From the NCBI GenBank assembly GCA_002323515.1, contig DCQQ01000008.1, positions 1 through 64,000 on the forward strand: a stretch of 64,000 bases of DNA, written 5' to 3'. This stretch comes from Balneolaceae bacterium UBA1514. GTDB taxonomy: Bacteria; Bacteroidota; Rhodothermia; Balneolales; Balneolaceae. The position numbers and the translations under genes were made by a program. Below, piece by piece: positions 1-7,960 of the stretch. Every line of letters starts with the position of its first letter. Positions within the stretch are counted from its first letter, which is position 1. The notes under the pieces are model-generated. The model searched no databases, was not told where the DNA came from, and saw only the letters and a program-made list of their open reading frames with translations.

Positions 1-24
1 GGGAATAATGGATTAGAAAGGAAA

Positions 25-1860
25 ATGGGTTTAACTATGAACCAATCGGTTGTTTATTTATTACTGGTTGTACTTTCATCTGTGTTAGTGACGGTTTTAT
101 CACTTGAACCAGTTGATGCTCAAACAGTACCATCACTATCTCAGAATCAGGAATTACTATCTCTTTATGAACAGGGTTTAGATAGTGTTATTATACAGCA
201 ATATTCTTCTCCAGTTACCGATGCAGAATATTATTACCTCGCTAGTAGTTATGTACGTTTAGGTCAGTACAACCAAGCCCTAATTCTCCTATCAACGTTG
301 ATCAACGCTTCGAATTCTGAGCAGTCCCTTTGGTGGAGTGCCGAGGCAAGCTTAGCCCAGTCTAGGCTACTATTCTATCTCGGTAATTATGCTAGCGCTT
401 TAGAGCAGGCATTTGATTTATCCACTTGTTCTACATCGACCCCAGATCAGAAACGCAGAGCTTCTATGTTTCTGGATGATATTTTAGAATTCTTGAGTTC
501 TTCATCTTTAGCCCAACTATTCACTAATCATTATCCGTTTGAGCTTAAAGCCAGTATACTCGAAGAGCTTATGTATGTTATACCTTATGAGCTTGCCAAT
601 ACTTTTTATTCAGAGTTACAGCAACTGGCTTTAGCGTCAGGCGAGAGTAAGAACCGGACTCTAAGTAGAATTGAACGACAATTATCCACACCAATTCAAT
701 ACCGAAGTAGATATAATCCGTCTAAACAGTTTGGTGCACCAGATGGGTTTCATTATCGTTTAGGAGTACTCTTACCCACCTATTCATTGGAAGACGCTAG
801 ATACGCCGTAGTTCAAGATTTATACAAAGGTATGTCCTTTGCAGCAGAAGAATTCAATGCCAACACACCAGATGCAAAGATGTTCCTTATCTACAAATCG
901 ACCACTGATACCCTCTCAGCGGTCAAGCAGATAGATACTGAATACTCAGAAGGTGAACATTTTGCTCATACCCAAATTTCTTCCTTAGTTATAGGTGATC
1001 GGGTGAATGCAATTATTGGTCCACTGTTCTCAAACGAAGCTCCTCTATATGCCCCATTGGCAGAAAAATTTGAGATTCCACTATTTTTACCCCTAGCCAA
1101 TGCCGATAGTCTAGATCTTCACAATAACTATATGTTTCAAGTCAATCCTAGTTTTAGTTCTCAGGGGGCTATTTTAGCCAGATACGCTGTAGAAACCCTT
1201 GGCTACGATACACTAGGTATTCTGGCAGAAAAAGGGAGCTTAGGTGAAGCAGCAGCCCACTCCTTTCTCAGAGAGTCAGAGCGACTAGGAGCTTTTGTAG
1301 CCTACGACTTTATAGAAAATCTAGAAGAACGTGGGTACGGAATTACAGATTTTACTCAATATTTCACCACCGATACCTTAGATAGCGTAACCATAATTGA
1401 CGCTGTTTACGTCCCATTTACAGGGACTATTGCTCAAACTCTTATCGAATCCCTACTTACAGACTTAGTAGCTATGCAAAGTACCATAGATATTTTAGGG
1501 TCAGAAGAATGGGGTGCTGTAAACATTAATAGCACTAGACTACCAGAAACTGATGTATATTTCAGTAGAGGGTACGCCGTTGACACTACACAAACCAAGA
1601 CCCGACAATTTACCACATCATACGAAATTCGCTTTGGTAGCTCACCCACCAATTTTAGTTATATAGGTTACGATGTAGCGCATTATGTTATGCGCGAACT
1701 GTACGCAGTTAAAAATGCTAAGGCCTTAAAAAATCGTATAAAAACTTCTTCACCCTATAAAGGACACGCTTTCACAATCGATTTCCGCAACACCCACATA
1801 AATTCATCCGTCTTTATCCAGCATATTCCCTCTTTATCTACCCAAAATGAGGACAAATAG
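25..1860 (+). CDS. TPR plus periplasmic-binding-protein-like protein (LpoA/LivK-like)
   Basis: Secreted protein of 611 residues. A hydrophobic signal segment ends at about residue 33 (VDAQ). Residues 35-230 look like a helical TPR-type region (YYLASSYVRLGQYNQALILL is a repeat-like stretch). Residues 240-600 resemble a type 1 periplasmic binding fold of the branched-chain amino-acid receptor/LpoA class (LGVLLPTYS opening, NAIIGPLFSNEAPLYAPLAE, a GYDVAHYVM helix near the end). The combination recalls LpoA-type activators of penicillin-binding proteins, but a ligand receptor is equally possible. An ATG at 37 (MNQSV) gives a more typical signal peptide than the ATG at 25. It converges on mltG with a 5-base gap. 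Fold assignment is fairly sure, role is inference. Confidence 0.7.
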   Translation: MGLTMNQSVVYLLLVVLSSVLVTVLSLEPVDAQTVPSLSQNQELLSLYEQGLDSVIIQQYSSPVTDAEYYYLASSYVRLGQYNQALILLSTLINASNSEQSLWWSAEASLAQSRLLFYLGNYASALEQAFDLSTCSTSTPDQKRRASMFLDDILEFLSSSSLAQLFTNHYPFELKASILEELMYVIPYELANTFYSELQQLALASGESKNRTLSRIERQLSTPIQYRSRYNPSKQFGAPDGFHYRLGVLLPTYSLEDARYAVVQDLYKGMSFAAEEFNANTPDAKMFLIYKSTTDTLSAVKQIDTEYSEGEHFAHTQISSLVIGDRVNAIIGPLFSNEAPLYAPLAEKFEIPLFLPLANADSLDLHNNYMFQVNPSFSSQGAILARYAVETLGYDTLGILAEKGSLGEAAAHSFLRESERLGAFVAYDFIENLEERGYGITDFTQYFTTDTLDSVTIIDAVYVPFTGTIAQTLIESLLTDLVAMQSTIDILGSEEWGAVNINSTRLPETDVYFSRGYAVDTTQTKTRQFTTSYEIRFGSSPTNFSYIGYDVAHYVMRELYAVKNAKALKNRIKTSSPYKGHAFTIDFRNTHINSSVFIQHIPSLSTQNEDK

Positions 1861-1865
1861 CTCTA

Positions 1866-2909
1866 CTATGGTGTTGATTGTTCTCGTTGCTTTTTGATTC
1901 GATACTGCTCTTGAATCCAGTCTCTCCATATCTTACTCGCCTTCTGATGATCCTCATAACTGGTAGTAAAGGTATGAGTGCCTTCAGGACTCGCTACCAT
2001 ATACAGGTAGCCATGACGTTCCGGCCGAGCCGCTGCCTCCAAACTAGTATAGGATGGATTAGTGATAGGTCCCGGAGGTAGGCCATTAATTCGATACGTA
2101 TTGTATGGATGCTCGAAACTGTAGTCTCTGTACAACAATCTTCTTCGTTCGCCCAACGCAAAATTTACTGTTGGATCTGCTTGTAACCTCATATTACTAT
2201 TCAATCGATTCCAATAAAGCCCCCCTATCCTTTTCTTCTCCTCCTCAAATTTATACTCCCATTCAATGATCGAGGCCATAATTATCACCTCCTCCCATCG
2301 GGTTGATGTGAACGGCTCCCCCTCAATCAAGGTAGATAACTTTTTAGTATTCTCCTTAATTAGCCGACCAATGATCGTTTTTGGCTGATCTGTCCAATAC
2401 ACTAGGTACGTTTCTGGATACAATTGCCCAACTACTCGGTCAGTATCAGAATTAACCGTAGCTAACCAGGTACTATCGTTAAGAGCCTCGAAAAAATCAT
2501 CCTGTTGATAGATGCTCTGCTTTTCGAATTGCTGAACTATTGATTGAATATTCTGCCCAGGTAGTACAGTCAATGTTATAGGATCTTGCAAACCCCTTCC
2601 AAGTTTTTCTAACAATTTATCCAACGAACCATTATTGTTTATTCGGTAATGACCTCTCGGCACTGATCTCCAGCCCGATAAACGTCTAGCCCAATCAAAG
2701 ACTTCAGGGTCTATGGTTAAGCCCTTTTTTGACAATGTGCTAAATATACTATCCATTGGTTGTGAGCGCTCAATATATAATGATATATCATCTTCAGTAG
2801 AAAGTGATTCTTCGATGAAACTATCTGAGTTTAGCAGATAATTTCTAGGTGTGAACACCAATAAAAAGGAAGCGAAAAAAAATATTAACTGAAGTACAAA
2901 GGAGTTCAT
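1866..2909 (-). CDS. mltG: Endolytic murein transglycosylase MltG (YceG-like)
   Basis: Cleaves nascent peptidoglycan strands, setting glycan length. One N-terminal membrane segment (residues 1-22) leaves the catalytic domain in the periplasm. Family landmarks are in order: LYPETYLV near 163-170, ASIIE at 212-216 carrying the catalytic glutamate position, WNRL, LQADPTVNFALG at about 242-253, a YNTYRINGLPPGPITNPS block and a YLYMVASPEGTHTF end. The usual EKET following the catalytic region reads EWEY here. The length (347) is normal. It is transcribed away from the HD-domain gene start by 76 bases and converges with the upstream plus-strand gene. Confidence 0.93.
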   Translation of the reverse strand: MNSFVLQLIFFFASFLLVFTPRNYLLNSDSFIEESLSTEDDISLYIERSQPMDSIFSTLSKKGLTIDPEVFDWARRLSGWRSVPRGHYRINNNGSLDKLLEKLGRGLQDPITLTVLPGQNIQSIVQQFEKQSIYQQDDFFEALNDSTWLATVNSDTDRVVGQLYPETYLVYWTDQPKTIIGRLIKENTKKLSTLIEGEPFTSTRWEEVIIMASIIEWEYKFEEEKKRIGGLYWNRLNSNMRLQADPTVNFALGERRRLLYRDYSFEHPYNTYRINGLPPGPITNPSYTSLEAAARPERHGYLYMVASPEGTHTFTTSYEDHQKASKIWRDWIQEQYRIKKQREQSTP

Positions 2910-2985
2910 AAGTTGTTCGATTTATACGATGAATGAGTTCAAATGGAAATGGACTGTAGAACGATATCAAGATAATCTACATAAT

Positions 2986-3546
2986 TTATCTAATGAGATT
3001 TTTCTCCTTAGCTTTTTGAAATACATCAATCAGAAAAAGTATGTGATCGGCTAAGTTGGTTCCGATGAGTTCCACTCCTTTATATACATCGTCACGTGAA
3101 ATATTCGCAGCAAAATTTGGAGTTTTTAACTTTTTTGTAACCGATTTAACCTTCATTCCTTCATAACCTGTGGGTCGCAATAAAGACACCGCATGTATAA
3201 ATCCAGATAACTCATCACAAGCAAATAAATAGCAATCCATTTCCGACTCAGCTATTATACCCGTTTGCTCTGGGGCATGAGCTAAAATAGCATGTTTTAT
3301 CTCATCGGTAACCTCAACTTTAGGGAATATGTACTCTACCGCATAGTTTGGGTGCTGATCTGGATAGGCTTCCCAATCGATATCATGTAATAAACCACAC
3401 AACCACCAATCGTGAATGCTTTTCTCGTCTTTCTCTTGTTTTTGGGCATATGCCTGCATAGCTATCGCAACCATATGTGAATGATTTATCAGAGAATTTG
3501 TTGTTATGTATTCACGAAGTAATAGCTTAGCAGATTCTTTTTCCAT
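2986..3546 (-). CDS. HD-domain phosphohydrolase (HDIG type)
   Basis: Small soluble metal-dependent phosphohydrolase of the HD superfamily. Metal ligands are visible as H22/H24, the HD pair at residues 54-55 (GLLHDIDWE), H-containing AILAHAPEQTG, and the CDELSGFIHA stretch. The LLRPTGYEGMKVKSVTKKLK segment is typical of the stand-alone HDIG family of about 185 residues. The substrate is not predictable from sequence. It lies divergent to the cytochrome gene across 135 bases and on the same strand as mltG, 76 bases upstream of it. Confidence 0.85.
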   Translation of the reverse strand: MEKESAKLLLREYITTNSLINHSHMVAIAMQAYAQKQEKDEKSIHDWWLCGLLHDIDWEAYPDQHPNYAVEYIFPKVEVTDEIKHAILAHAPEQTGIIAESEMDCYLFACDELSGFIHAVSLLRPTGYEGMKVKSVTKKLKTPNFAANISRDDVYKGVELIGTNLADHILFLIDVFQKAKEKNLIR

Positions 3547-3681
3547 AACGACCTTCGGATGTTAGTTGATGGTTTATATAATCGATTAAGTATCTTTAAT
3601 GGTTAAGACTATGATATACCACAATATAATGGTGAATAAAATAAAAAAGTCCTTCAAACAAGTAACTATTGAAGATCAAAT

Positions 3682-4110
3682 ATGAATAAGTCAACCATAT
3701 CATTTGATAAATGCATGTTTAGAGTACATTTTGCTATAATCATTGTCTTATCCGGCTTATTAAGTCTACAGTGTATGACAAATATCGAAGAAATTACTGG
3801 TGAACAAGTACAAAATGTATCCTTTCAAGCTGAGGTTCAGCCTATATTACAGCAATATTGTGTCTCTTGTCATGGTAATATTGCGGGAATAAATTTACAG
3901 AGCTATGATGCAGTTATGAATAATAATGGCAATAATTGGAAGGAAAAGGTCGTGGTTCAAGGGGACGCAGAAAATAGCGGTTTATATGATGTATTGTTAG
4001 AACGTCCGCAATTTCAGCTTCAGCAAATGCCTATTGGGGGACCTTATTTAACGGGTGACGAAATAGAAATCATTAAAACATGGATCAATGAAGGTGCTAA
4101 AAACAATTAA
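3682..4110 (+). CDS. Small membrane-anchored c-type cytochrome
   Basis: A mono-haem cytochrome c of 142 residues. The haem-attachment motif CVSCH lies at residues 60-64 and a probable axial methionine in QLQQMPIGGP near residue 117. The fold matches the short 'planctomycete-type' cytochrome domain with VQPILQQYC and a final TGDEIEIIKTWINEGA helix. The N-terminus has a hydrophobic segment ending in a cysteine (LLSLQC, residue 31), so lipoprotein anchoring is likely although Q at -1 is unusual. ATG at 3715 (MFRVHF) would give a more normal signal length. Its last 23 bases overlap the YceI gene, so the two are probably translationally coupled. Confidence 0.85.
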   Translation: MNKSTISFDKCMFRVHFAIIIVLSGLLSLQCMTNIEEITGEQVQNVSFQAEVQPILQQYCVSCHGNIAGINLQSYDAVMNNNGNNWKEKVVVQGDAENSGLYDVLLERPQFQLQQMPIGGPYLTGDEIEIIKTWINEGAKNN

Positions 4111-4657
4111 ATCGAGCGCTAGCTGGTACCTCGCATGGGTTATTATACTTGTATGCTTACCAATTCCACTTTTGGCGCAAAGCTACTATGCTGAAAACGG
4201 CACGGCTAATTTCACCTCTAGTGTTCCCTTATATGAATTTACGGGTACAAGTAAGCAGCTGACGGGGCTTATCAACTTCACCGATAATTCGGTTGATTTT
4301 TATTTGGATTTGGAGACCTTGGATAGTGGTATAAAAAAACGTGATAAAGACATGAGGTTAACACTCGAAACAAAGAAATTTCCCTTTGCTGAATTCTATG
4401 GAAGCCTTTTGGATAGTGTAGATCTAATAAATTTGAATCCACAAATGATCAGAACCCGTGGTAATTTTAGCATTCACGGAGTAACCCGGGAGATTGATGT
4501 AGAGGGTGAAATTACCGTTGAACAGAATGCCCTATATCTAAGAGCCAGTTGGAAGATTCGTTTGGAGGATTTTTATATAGTACCTCCCTCCTTGTTATTA
4601 GTTAAAGTCGACCAAATCCAAAAAATATCAATCGATATACGGCTAGAAAAACAATAA
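4088..4657 (+). CDS. YceI family periplasmic lipid-binding-like protein
   Basis: Exported protein with a signal peptide at residues 1-31 ending LLAQ, followed by a YceI lipocalin-like domain: LTGLINFTDNSVDFYLDLETLDSGIKKRD, then KDMRLTLETKKFPFAEFYG, the RTRGNFSIHGVTREIDVEGEI strand pair and a RLEDFYIVPPSLL end. YceI proteins bind isoprenoid or other long lipids in a barrel and often sit beside cytochromes. Here the gene overlaps the cytochrome c gene by 23 bases and precedes a DUF5777 gene by 38 bases, so a shared periplasmic electron-transfer or quinone-related task is an inference from context. Confidence 0.88.
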   Translation: MKVLKTIKSSASWYLAWVIILVCLPIPLLAQSYYAENGTANFTSSVPLYEFTGTSKQLTGLINFTDNSVDFYLDLETLDSGIKKRDKDMRLTLETKKFPFAEFYGSLLDSVDLINLNPQMIRTRGNFSIHGVTREIDVEGEITVEQNALYLRASWKIRLEDFYIVPPSLLLVKVDQIQKISIDIRLEKQ

Positions 4658-4695
4658 ATGAATGCTATTTTAACCCTGTTTCATCCTCATATGAT

Positions 4696-5553
4696 ATGAA
4701 ATCAATTTTTTTCACCTTACTTTTACTACTAATAGTAGAATCAACACAAGCTCAAATGGAACGGAAGCGTTCGATTGAGAATCTACCCAATCCTGAACTT
4801 TTCCTTAGTACCTCATTGGTAACAGCTCAAACCGTTAATATTGTTCCTAAGGGGGAAATACAAAGTGCCATATCGCATTCATTTGGGAGTATTCGTAGTG
4901 GTTGGGGTGATTTGTTTGGTCTAGATAATAATGCAGCGGTTCACCTTGGCTTAGATGTTGGTATTGCACAGAATTTTAGTCTTGGAATTGGCAGAACAAG
5001 CGTAGATGATGTGTTTGATCTGCGTTTCAAATGGATGCCCTATCGACAAAATAGTTCAAATAGCCGACCAGTGAGTGTTGGATTTTACCTGAATACTGCG
5101 CTCGAAACATTGGAAGAACGTCGGTTTAACTATAGCTTCACCGAACGGCTTAGCTATCACAGTAGCCTAATGGTTGCACGTCAATTTGGTCGAAAAATTA
5201 CACTTCAATTAAGTCCTTCTTTGTCTCATTTTAACACACTTTTATCACAGGATAATAACTCTCTTCAACACACCGTGTTTAGTACCTTATTTTTGGGAAG
5301 ATTGAAAATAAATGAAAGGAATTCACTTTCATTTGAGACCGTGCCTATACTTTCTGATCCAGAAGCCATACATCATTGGGCCTTTAGTTACGAGATTGAG
5401 ACAGGTGGACATGTGTTCCAATTATTCTTACAATCAGGTTATCTTTTTACGGAACAATACATAATAAAACAGACCTCAGATTCCTTCTGGGATGGCGATA
5501 TACGTTTAGGTTTTGCCATCCACCGGGTGTTTCAATTGAAGAAAAATAAATGA
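4696..5553 (+). CDS. DUF5777 family beta-barrel protein
   Basis: Predicted outer-membrane barrel of 285 residues with a signal peptide (residues 1-19, ending STQAQ). The LVTAQTVNIVPKGEIQSAIS start, HSFGSIRSGWGDLFGLDN segment and alternating hydrophobic strands fit the DUF5777 family. No enzymatic motif is visible. It is the third gene of a compact cytochrome c - YceI - DUF5777 set. This association suggests it is the outer-membrane partner of the set, but function is unknown. Confidence 0.75.
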   Translation: MKSIFFTLLLLLIVESTQAQMERKRSIENLPNPELFLSTSLVTAQTVNIVPKGEIQSAISHSFGSIRSGWGDLFGLDNNAAVHLGLDVGIAQNFSLGIGRTSVDDVFDLRFKWMPYRQNSSNSRPVSVGFYLNTALETLEERRFNYSFTERLSYHSSLMVARQFGRKITLQLSPSLSHFNTLLSQDNNSLQHTVFSTLFLGRLKINERNSLSFETVPILSDPEAIHHWAFSYEIETGGHVFQLFLQSGYLFTEQYIIKQTSDSFWDGDIRLGFAIHRVFQLKKNK

Positions 5554-5590
5554 GGATATATTCCTTTGTGAACAACCAAGAAATGAATAA

Positions 5591-6244
5591 TTGCAGGTGA
5601 TTTCATTCGTTAAGAAATTACTTATAAGAGCTATTTGTGTTGTTTTAGTTGGGTATACATCAACCAAGGCAGATGCGCAGGAGACAATAACCAGCTCGAG
5701 CATAGCTGAAATCCAAAGCCCAAAGAATCATATTTTTTTTGTAGGATATTCGCACTCCCCAACCTCGTACATTTTTTTGGGTAAAACTTCCTATTCTTCT
5801 TCACAGAGAGCAAGTATTGGTTATATATCGCCCTATACTCATCGCATTTCTGGTGGCTTCTTAAATTTCAGCGCACGTCTTCACTTCATCGTAGAGTACA
5901 CTTATTCCAAGCGCGATACCGGTGGAAGCTTGGATACTATCCGAGGCTGGTCTTTAGATCCCTTCGGTTTAAGTTCAACTGTTCAACTTAACAAAAAAAC
6001 TCACCTGCGAAATACGATTTATGGCGGATTTACTATTATGCCTTATACTTTTCCAACGGACAAAGGTCGCCGATTAAATTTCAATTTTGAGTTGCAATCC
6101 ACTATTGAGCAAGCATTAGGAAAACATTATGTGCTTTCGTTTGGGGGAGCTTTCCATCATATTTCAAATGCACAAACTGGGGAGCAAAACCCTGGCATAG
6201 ACTCTATATACATATTGTTAAGATTATCTTATCTTATCGATTAA
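5591..6244 (+). CDS. PagL-like acyloxyacyl hydrolase (lipid A 3-O-deacylase family)
   Basis: Exported barrel-type protein of 217 residues; the signal peptide ends KADAQ near residue 29. The C-terminus carries the PagL-family signature, HHISNA followed by NPGID, with the catalytic histidine at about 190, serine at 192 and an acidic residue (D204) where the third residue is expected, ending in an aromatic-rich last strand. PagL removes the 3-O acyl chain of lipid A in the outer membrane. The frame opens with TTG at 5591 or GTG at 5597. No in-frame ATG precedes the signal peptide. It follows DUF5777 by 37 bases and may share its transcript. Family moderately sure, activity not shown. Confidence 0.65.
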   Translation: MQVISFVKKLLIRAICVVLVGYTSTKADAQETITSSSIAEIQSPKNHIFFVGYSHSPTSYIFLGKTSYSSSQRASIGYISPYTHRISGGFLNFSARLHFIVEYTYSKRDTGGSLDTIRGWSLDPFGLSSTVQLNKKTHLRNTIYGGFTIMPYTFPTDKGRRLNFNFELQSTIEQALGKHYVLSFGGAFHHISNAQTGEQNPGIDSIYILLRLSYLID

Positions 6245-6276
6245 TTGTAAATCATGATACTAGATCCCTTTAAATT

Positions 6277-6780
6277 ATGTCCATCCAAGCAAATATTCAT
6301 ACCTCTAAAGGCATTATTCATCTCGAATTATTTGCCGATCAAACTCCAAAAACCGTGGCCAATTTCGTTAATCTGAGTCTACGTGGTTTTTATGATGGCT
6401 TAAATTTCCACAGAGTAATTCCTGATTTTATGATTCAAGGTGGCTGCCCTCTGGGCTCTGGTGTAGGAGGTCCTGGTTATCGCTTTGAAGACGAATTTGT
6501 GCCTACATTACGTCATAGTGAGCATGGTAAATTATCCATGGCAAATGCAGGTCCGGGTACAAATGGGAGTCAGTTTTTTATTACACATGTGGCAACACCT
6601 TGGCTAGATGACCGTCATTCTATCTTTGGTCAAGTTGTTAGTTCAGAAGACCAAGAAGTTGTAAACAGCATACAACAAGGTGATACCATCGAGAAAGTCG
6701 AAATAATTGGATCCACCGATGAACTTCTTTCACAAGTAAAGGAAGTGACCATGTGGAATGAGTTACTGGATGAAGATTGA
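6277..6780 (+). CDS. Cyclophilin-type peptidyl-prolyl cis-trans isomerase
   Basis: Cytoplasmic (no signal peptide) cyclophilin of 167 residues catalysing proline isomerisation. Motifs are canonical: [55 protein letters not shown] and the [12 protein letters not shown] block that includes the tryptophan/leucine position of the cyclosporin-binding pocket. The 3' end overlaps the following ion-channel gene by 11-23 bases depending on which ATG that gene uses. Confidence 0.95.
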   Translation: MSIQANIHTSKGIIHLELFADQTPKTVANFVNLSLRGFYDGLNFHRVIPDFMIQGGCPLGSGVGGPGYRFEDEFVPTLRHSEHGKLSMANAGPGTNGSQFFITHVATPWLDDRHSIFGQVVSSEDQEVVNSIQQGDTIEKVEIIGSTDELLSQVKEVTMWNELLDED

Positions 6781-7591
6781 TCTAGATAACATTCCTGAAG
6801 AAAAGGGATTTCGAAGACATATACATGTAATTATATTCGGTTCGGATACCCTTGCAGGTAAATTATTCGACATTGTTTTAATTGCAGCTATAGCACTTAG
6901 TGTGGCTGTGGTAATGTTGGATAGCATTGGGAGTATCAGGGTAATTTTCGGTGATTTACTATTGAAATTAGAGTGGTTCTTTACCCTCCTTTTTAGTGTG
7001 GAATATCTTCTTAGGATTGCTACGGTAAAAAAAGTTAAGCAATATGTGTTTAGCTTTTATGGGATTATTGATTTCCTTGCCATTCTACCTACCTATTTGA
7101 GCATTCTTATACCAGGTACGCAGTATCTCATAGCTATACGAGTTCTTCGAATACTGCGAGTATTCCGAATTTTAAAGCTAGCTCATTATTTATCGGAGGC
7201 TAATTTTATTACCAAGGCCTTATGGCAAAGTAGAAGGAAAATTCTCGTTTTTCTGTTTGCTGTTGTGATAATATGTGTCTTTGCAGGATCCATTATGTAT
7301 GTGGTTGAGGGTCCGGAAAATGGCTTTAGTAACATTCCAATTTCCATATATTGGGCTATTGTTACCCTTTCAACAGTAGGTTTTGGAGACATAACCCCTA
7401 TAACACCGCTCGGTCAATTTATTTCTGCCATAATTATGATAATGGGCTACGGTATTATAGCGGTACCCACTGGGATTGTAACCTATGAGATGAGCAAAAG
7501 CACTCGTAAGCTACACAGTTGTGTAGAATGTGGTAAGCAAAACCATGAGAAGGATGCATTGTTTTGCAAACACTGCGGTAAAGAACTGTGA
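6758..7591 (+). CDS. Voltage-gated potassium-type channel with C-terminal zinc ribbon
   Basis: Six-helix ion-transport protein of 277 residues. Residues 35-65, 70-90 and 105-120 form S1-S3; an S4 voltage sensor with arginines every third residue ([13 protein letters not shown]) lies at about 128-142; the pore loop holds TVGFGD near 206-211, the K+ selectivity filter. After S6 (to about 248) comes a CVECG ... CKHCGKEL module, a four-cysteine zinc ribbon with an 11-residue spacer. The start could be ATG 6758 or ATG 6770 (MKIDLDN); both lie inside the cyclophilin gene. The zinc ribbon probably acts as a cytosolic assembly or regulatory domain (inference). Confidence 0.88.
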   Translation: MSYWMKIDLDNIPEEKGFRRHIHVIIFGSDTLAGKLFDIVLIAAIALSVAVVMLDSIGSIRVIFGDLLLKLEWFFTLLFSVEYLLRIATVKKVKQYVFSFYGIIDFLAILPTYLSILIPGTQYLIAIRVLRILRVFRILKLAHYLSEANFITKALWQSRRKILVFLFAVVIICVFAGSIMYVVEGPENGFSNIPISIYWAIVTLSTVGFGDITPITPLGQFISAIIMIMGYGIIAVPTGIVTYEMSKSTRKLHSCVECGKQNHEKDALFCKHCGKEL

Positions 7592-7700
7592 ATAAGATAA
7601 TTAGACGGTTACCCATGAGTAGTCTCTATATCAATACATGGAGGATAAATGGCATAGGCAAAATACTAATTAATTCACCTACCGCTATTTAATCTCGTCG

Positions 7701-7910
7701 ATGGCGAATAACCAATTTTCAATCTATACAGGCCCCAGCCTTAATACACTTAATGAGGGTTCTGTAGATGACCTAGCCTGGTATTCCATGTGGAGCTCAT
7801 CTATAAAAAGTGCAAACTATCTAGTATGGGTTGGATGTAACATCGGTGTGCAACTATTTAAGCAAGATGCAGTTGAACGAGTGAACTTTCCCTTAGAGCG
7901 TAATTTCTAA
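7701..7910 (+). CDS. Hypothetical 69-residue ORF, possibly a decayed beta-propeller fragment
   Basis: This is the only open frame in the 369-base stretch 7592-7960. There is no recognisable domain and no signal peptide. Its last third (SANYLVWVGCNIGVQLF ... ERVNFPL) resembles, by eye, the last propeller blade of the protein at 27245-28849 (SDYLFIGTSDGLLW ... ERVNFPL), and the DNA around the shared ERVNFPL is partly alike too. It may therefore be the remnant of a duplicated secreted propeller gene, or a chance ORF. The rest of the stretch shows nothing else I can name. Confidence 0.3.
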   Translation: MANNQFSIYTGPSLNTLNEGSVDDLAWYSMWSSSIKSANYLVWVGCNIGVQLFKQDAVERVNFPLERNF

Positions 7911-7960
7911 GTCTTACGCATGGTCTTGTTAAAGAATCTTGCTACGAAAATCTTTCGACT

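Noticed and set aside
3655-3675. CTTCAA/TTGAAG inverted repeat before the cytochrome gene
   Set aside because: Six-base arms with an eleven-base spacer are expected by chance in AT-rich DNA and no T-tract or promoter element accompanies them.
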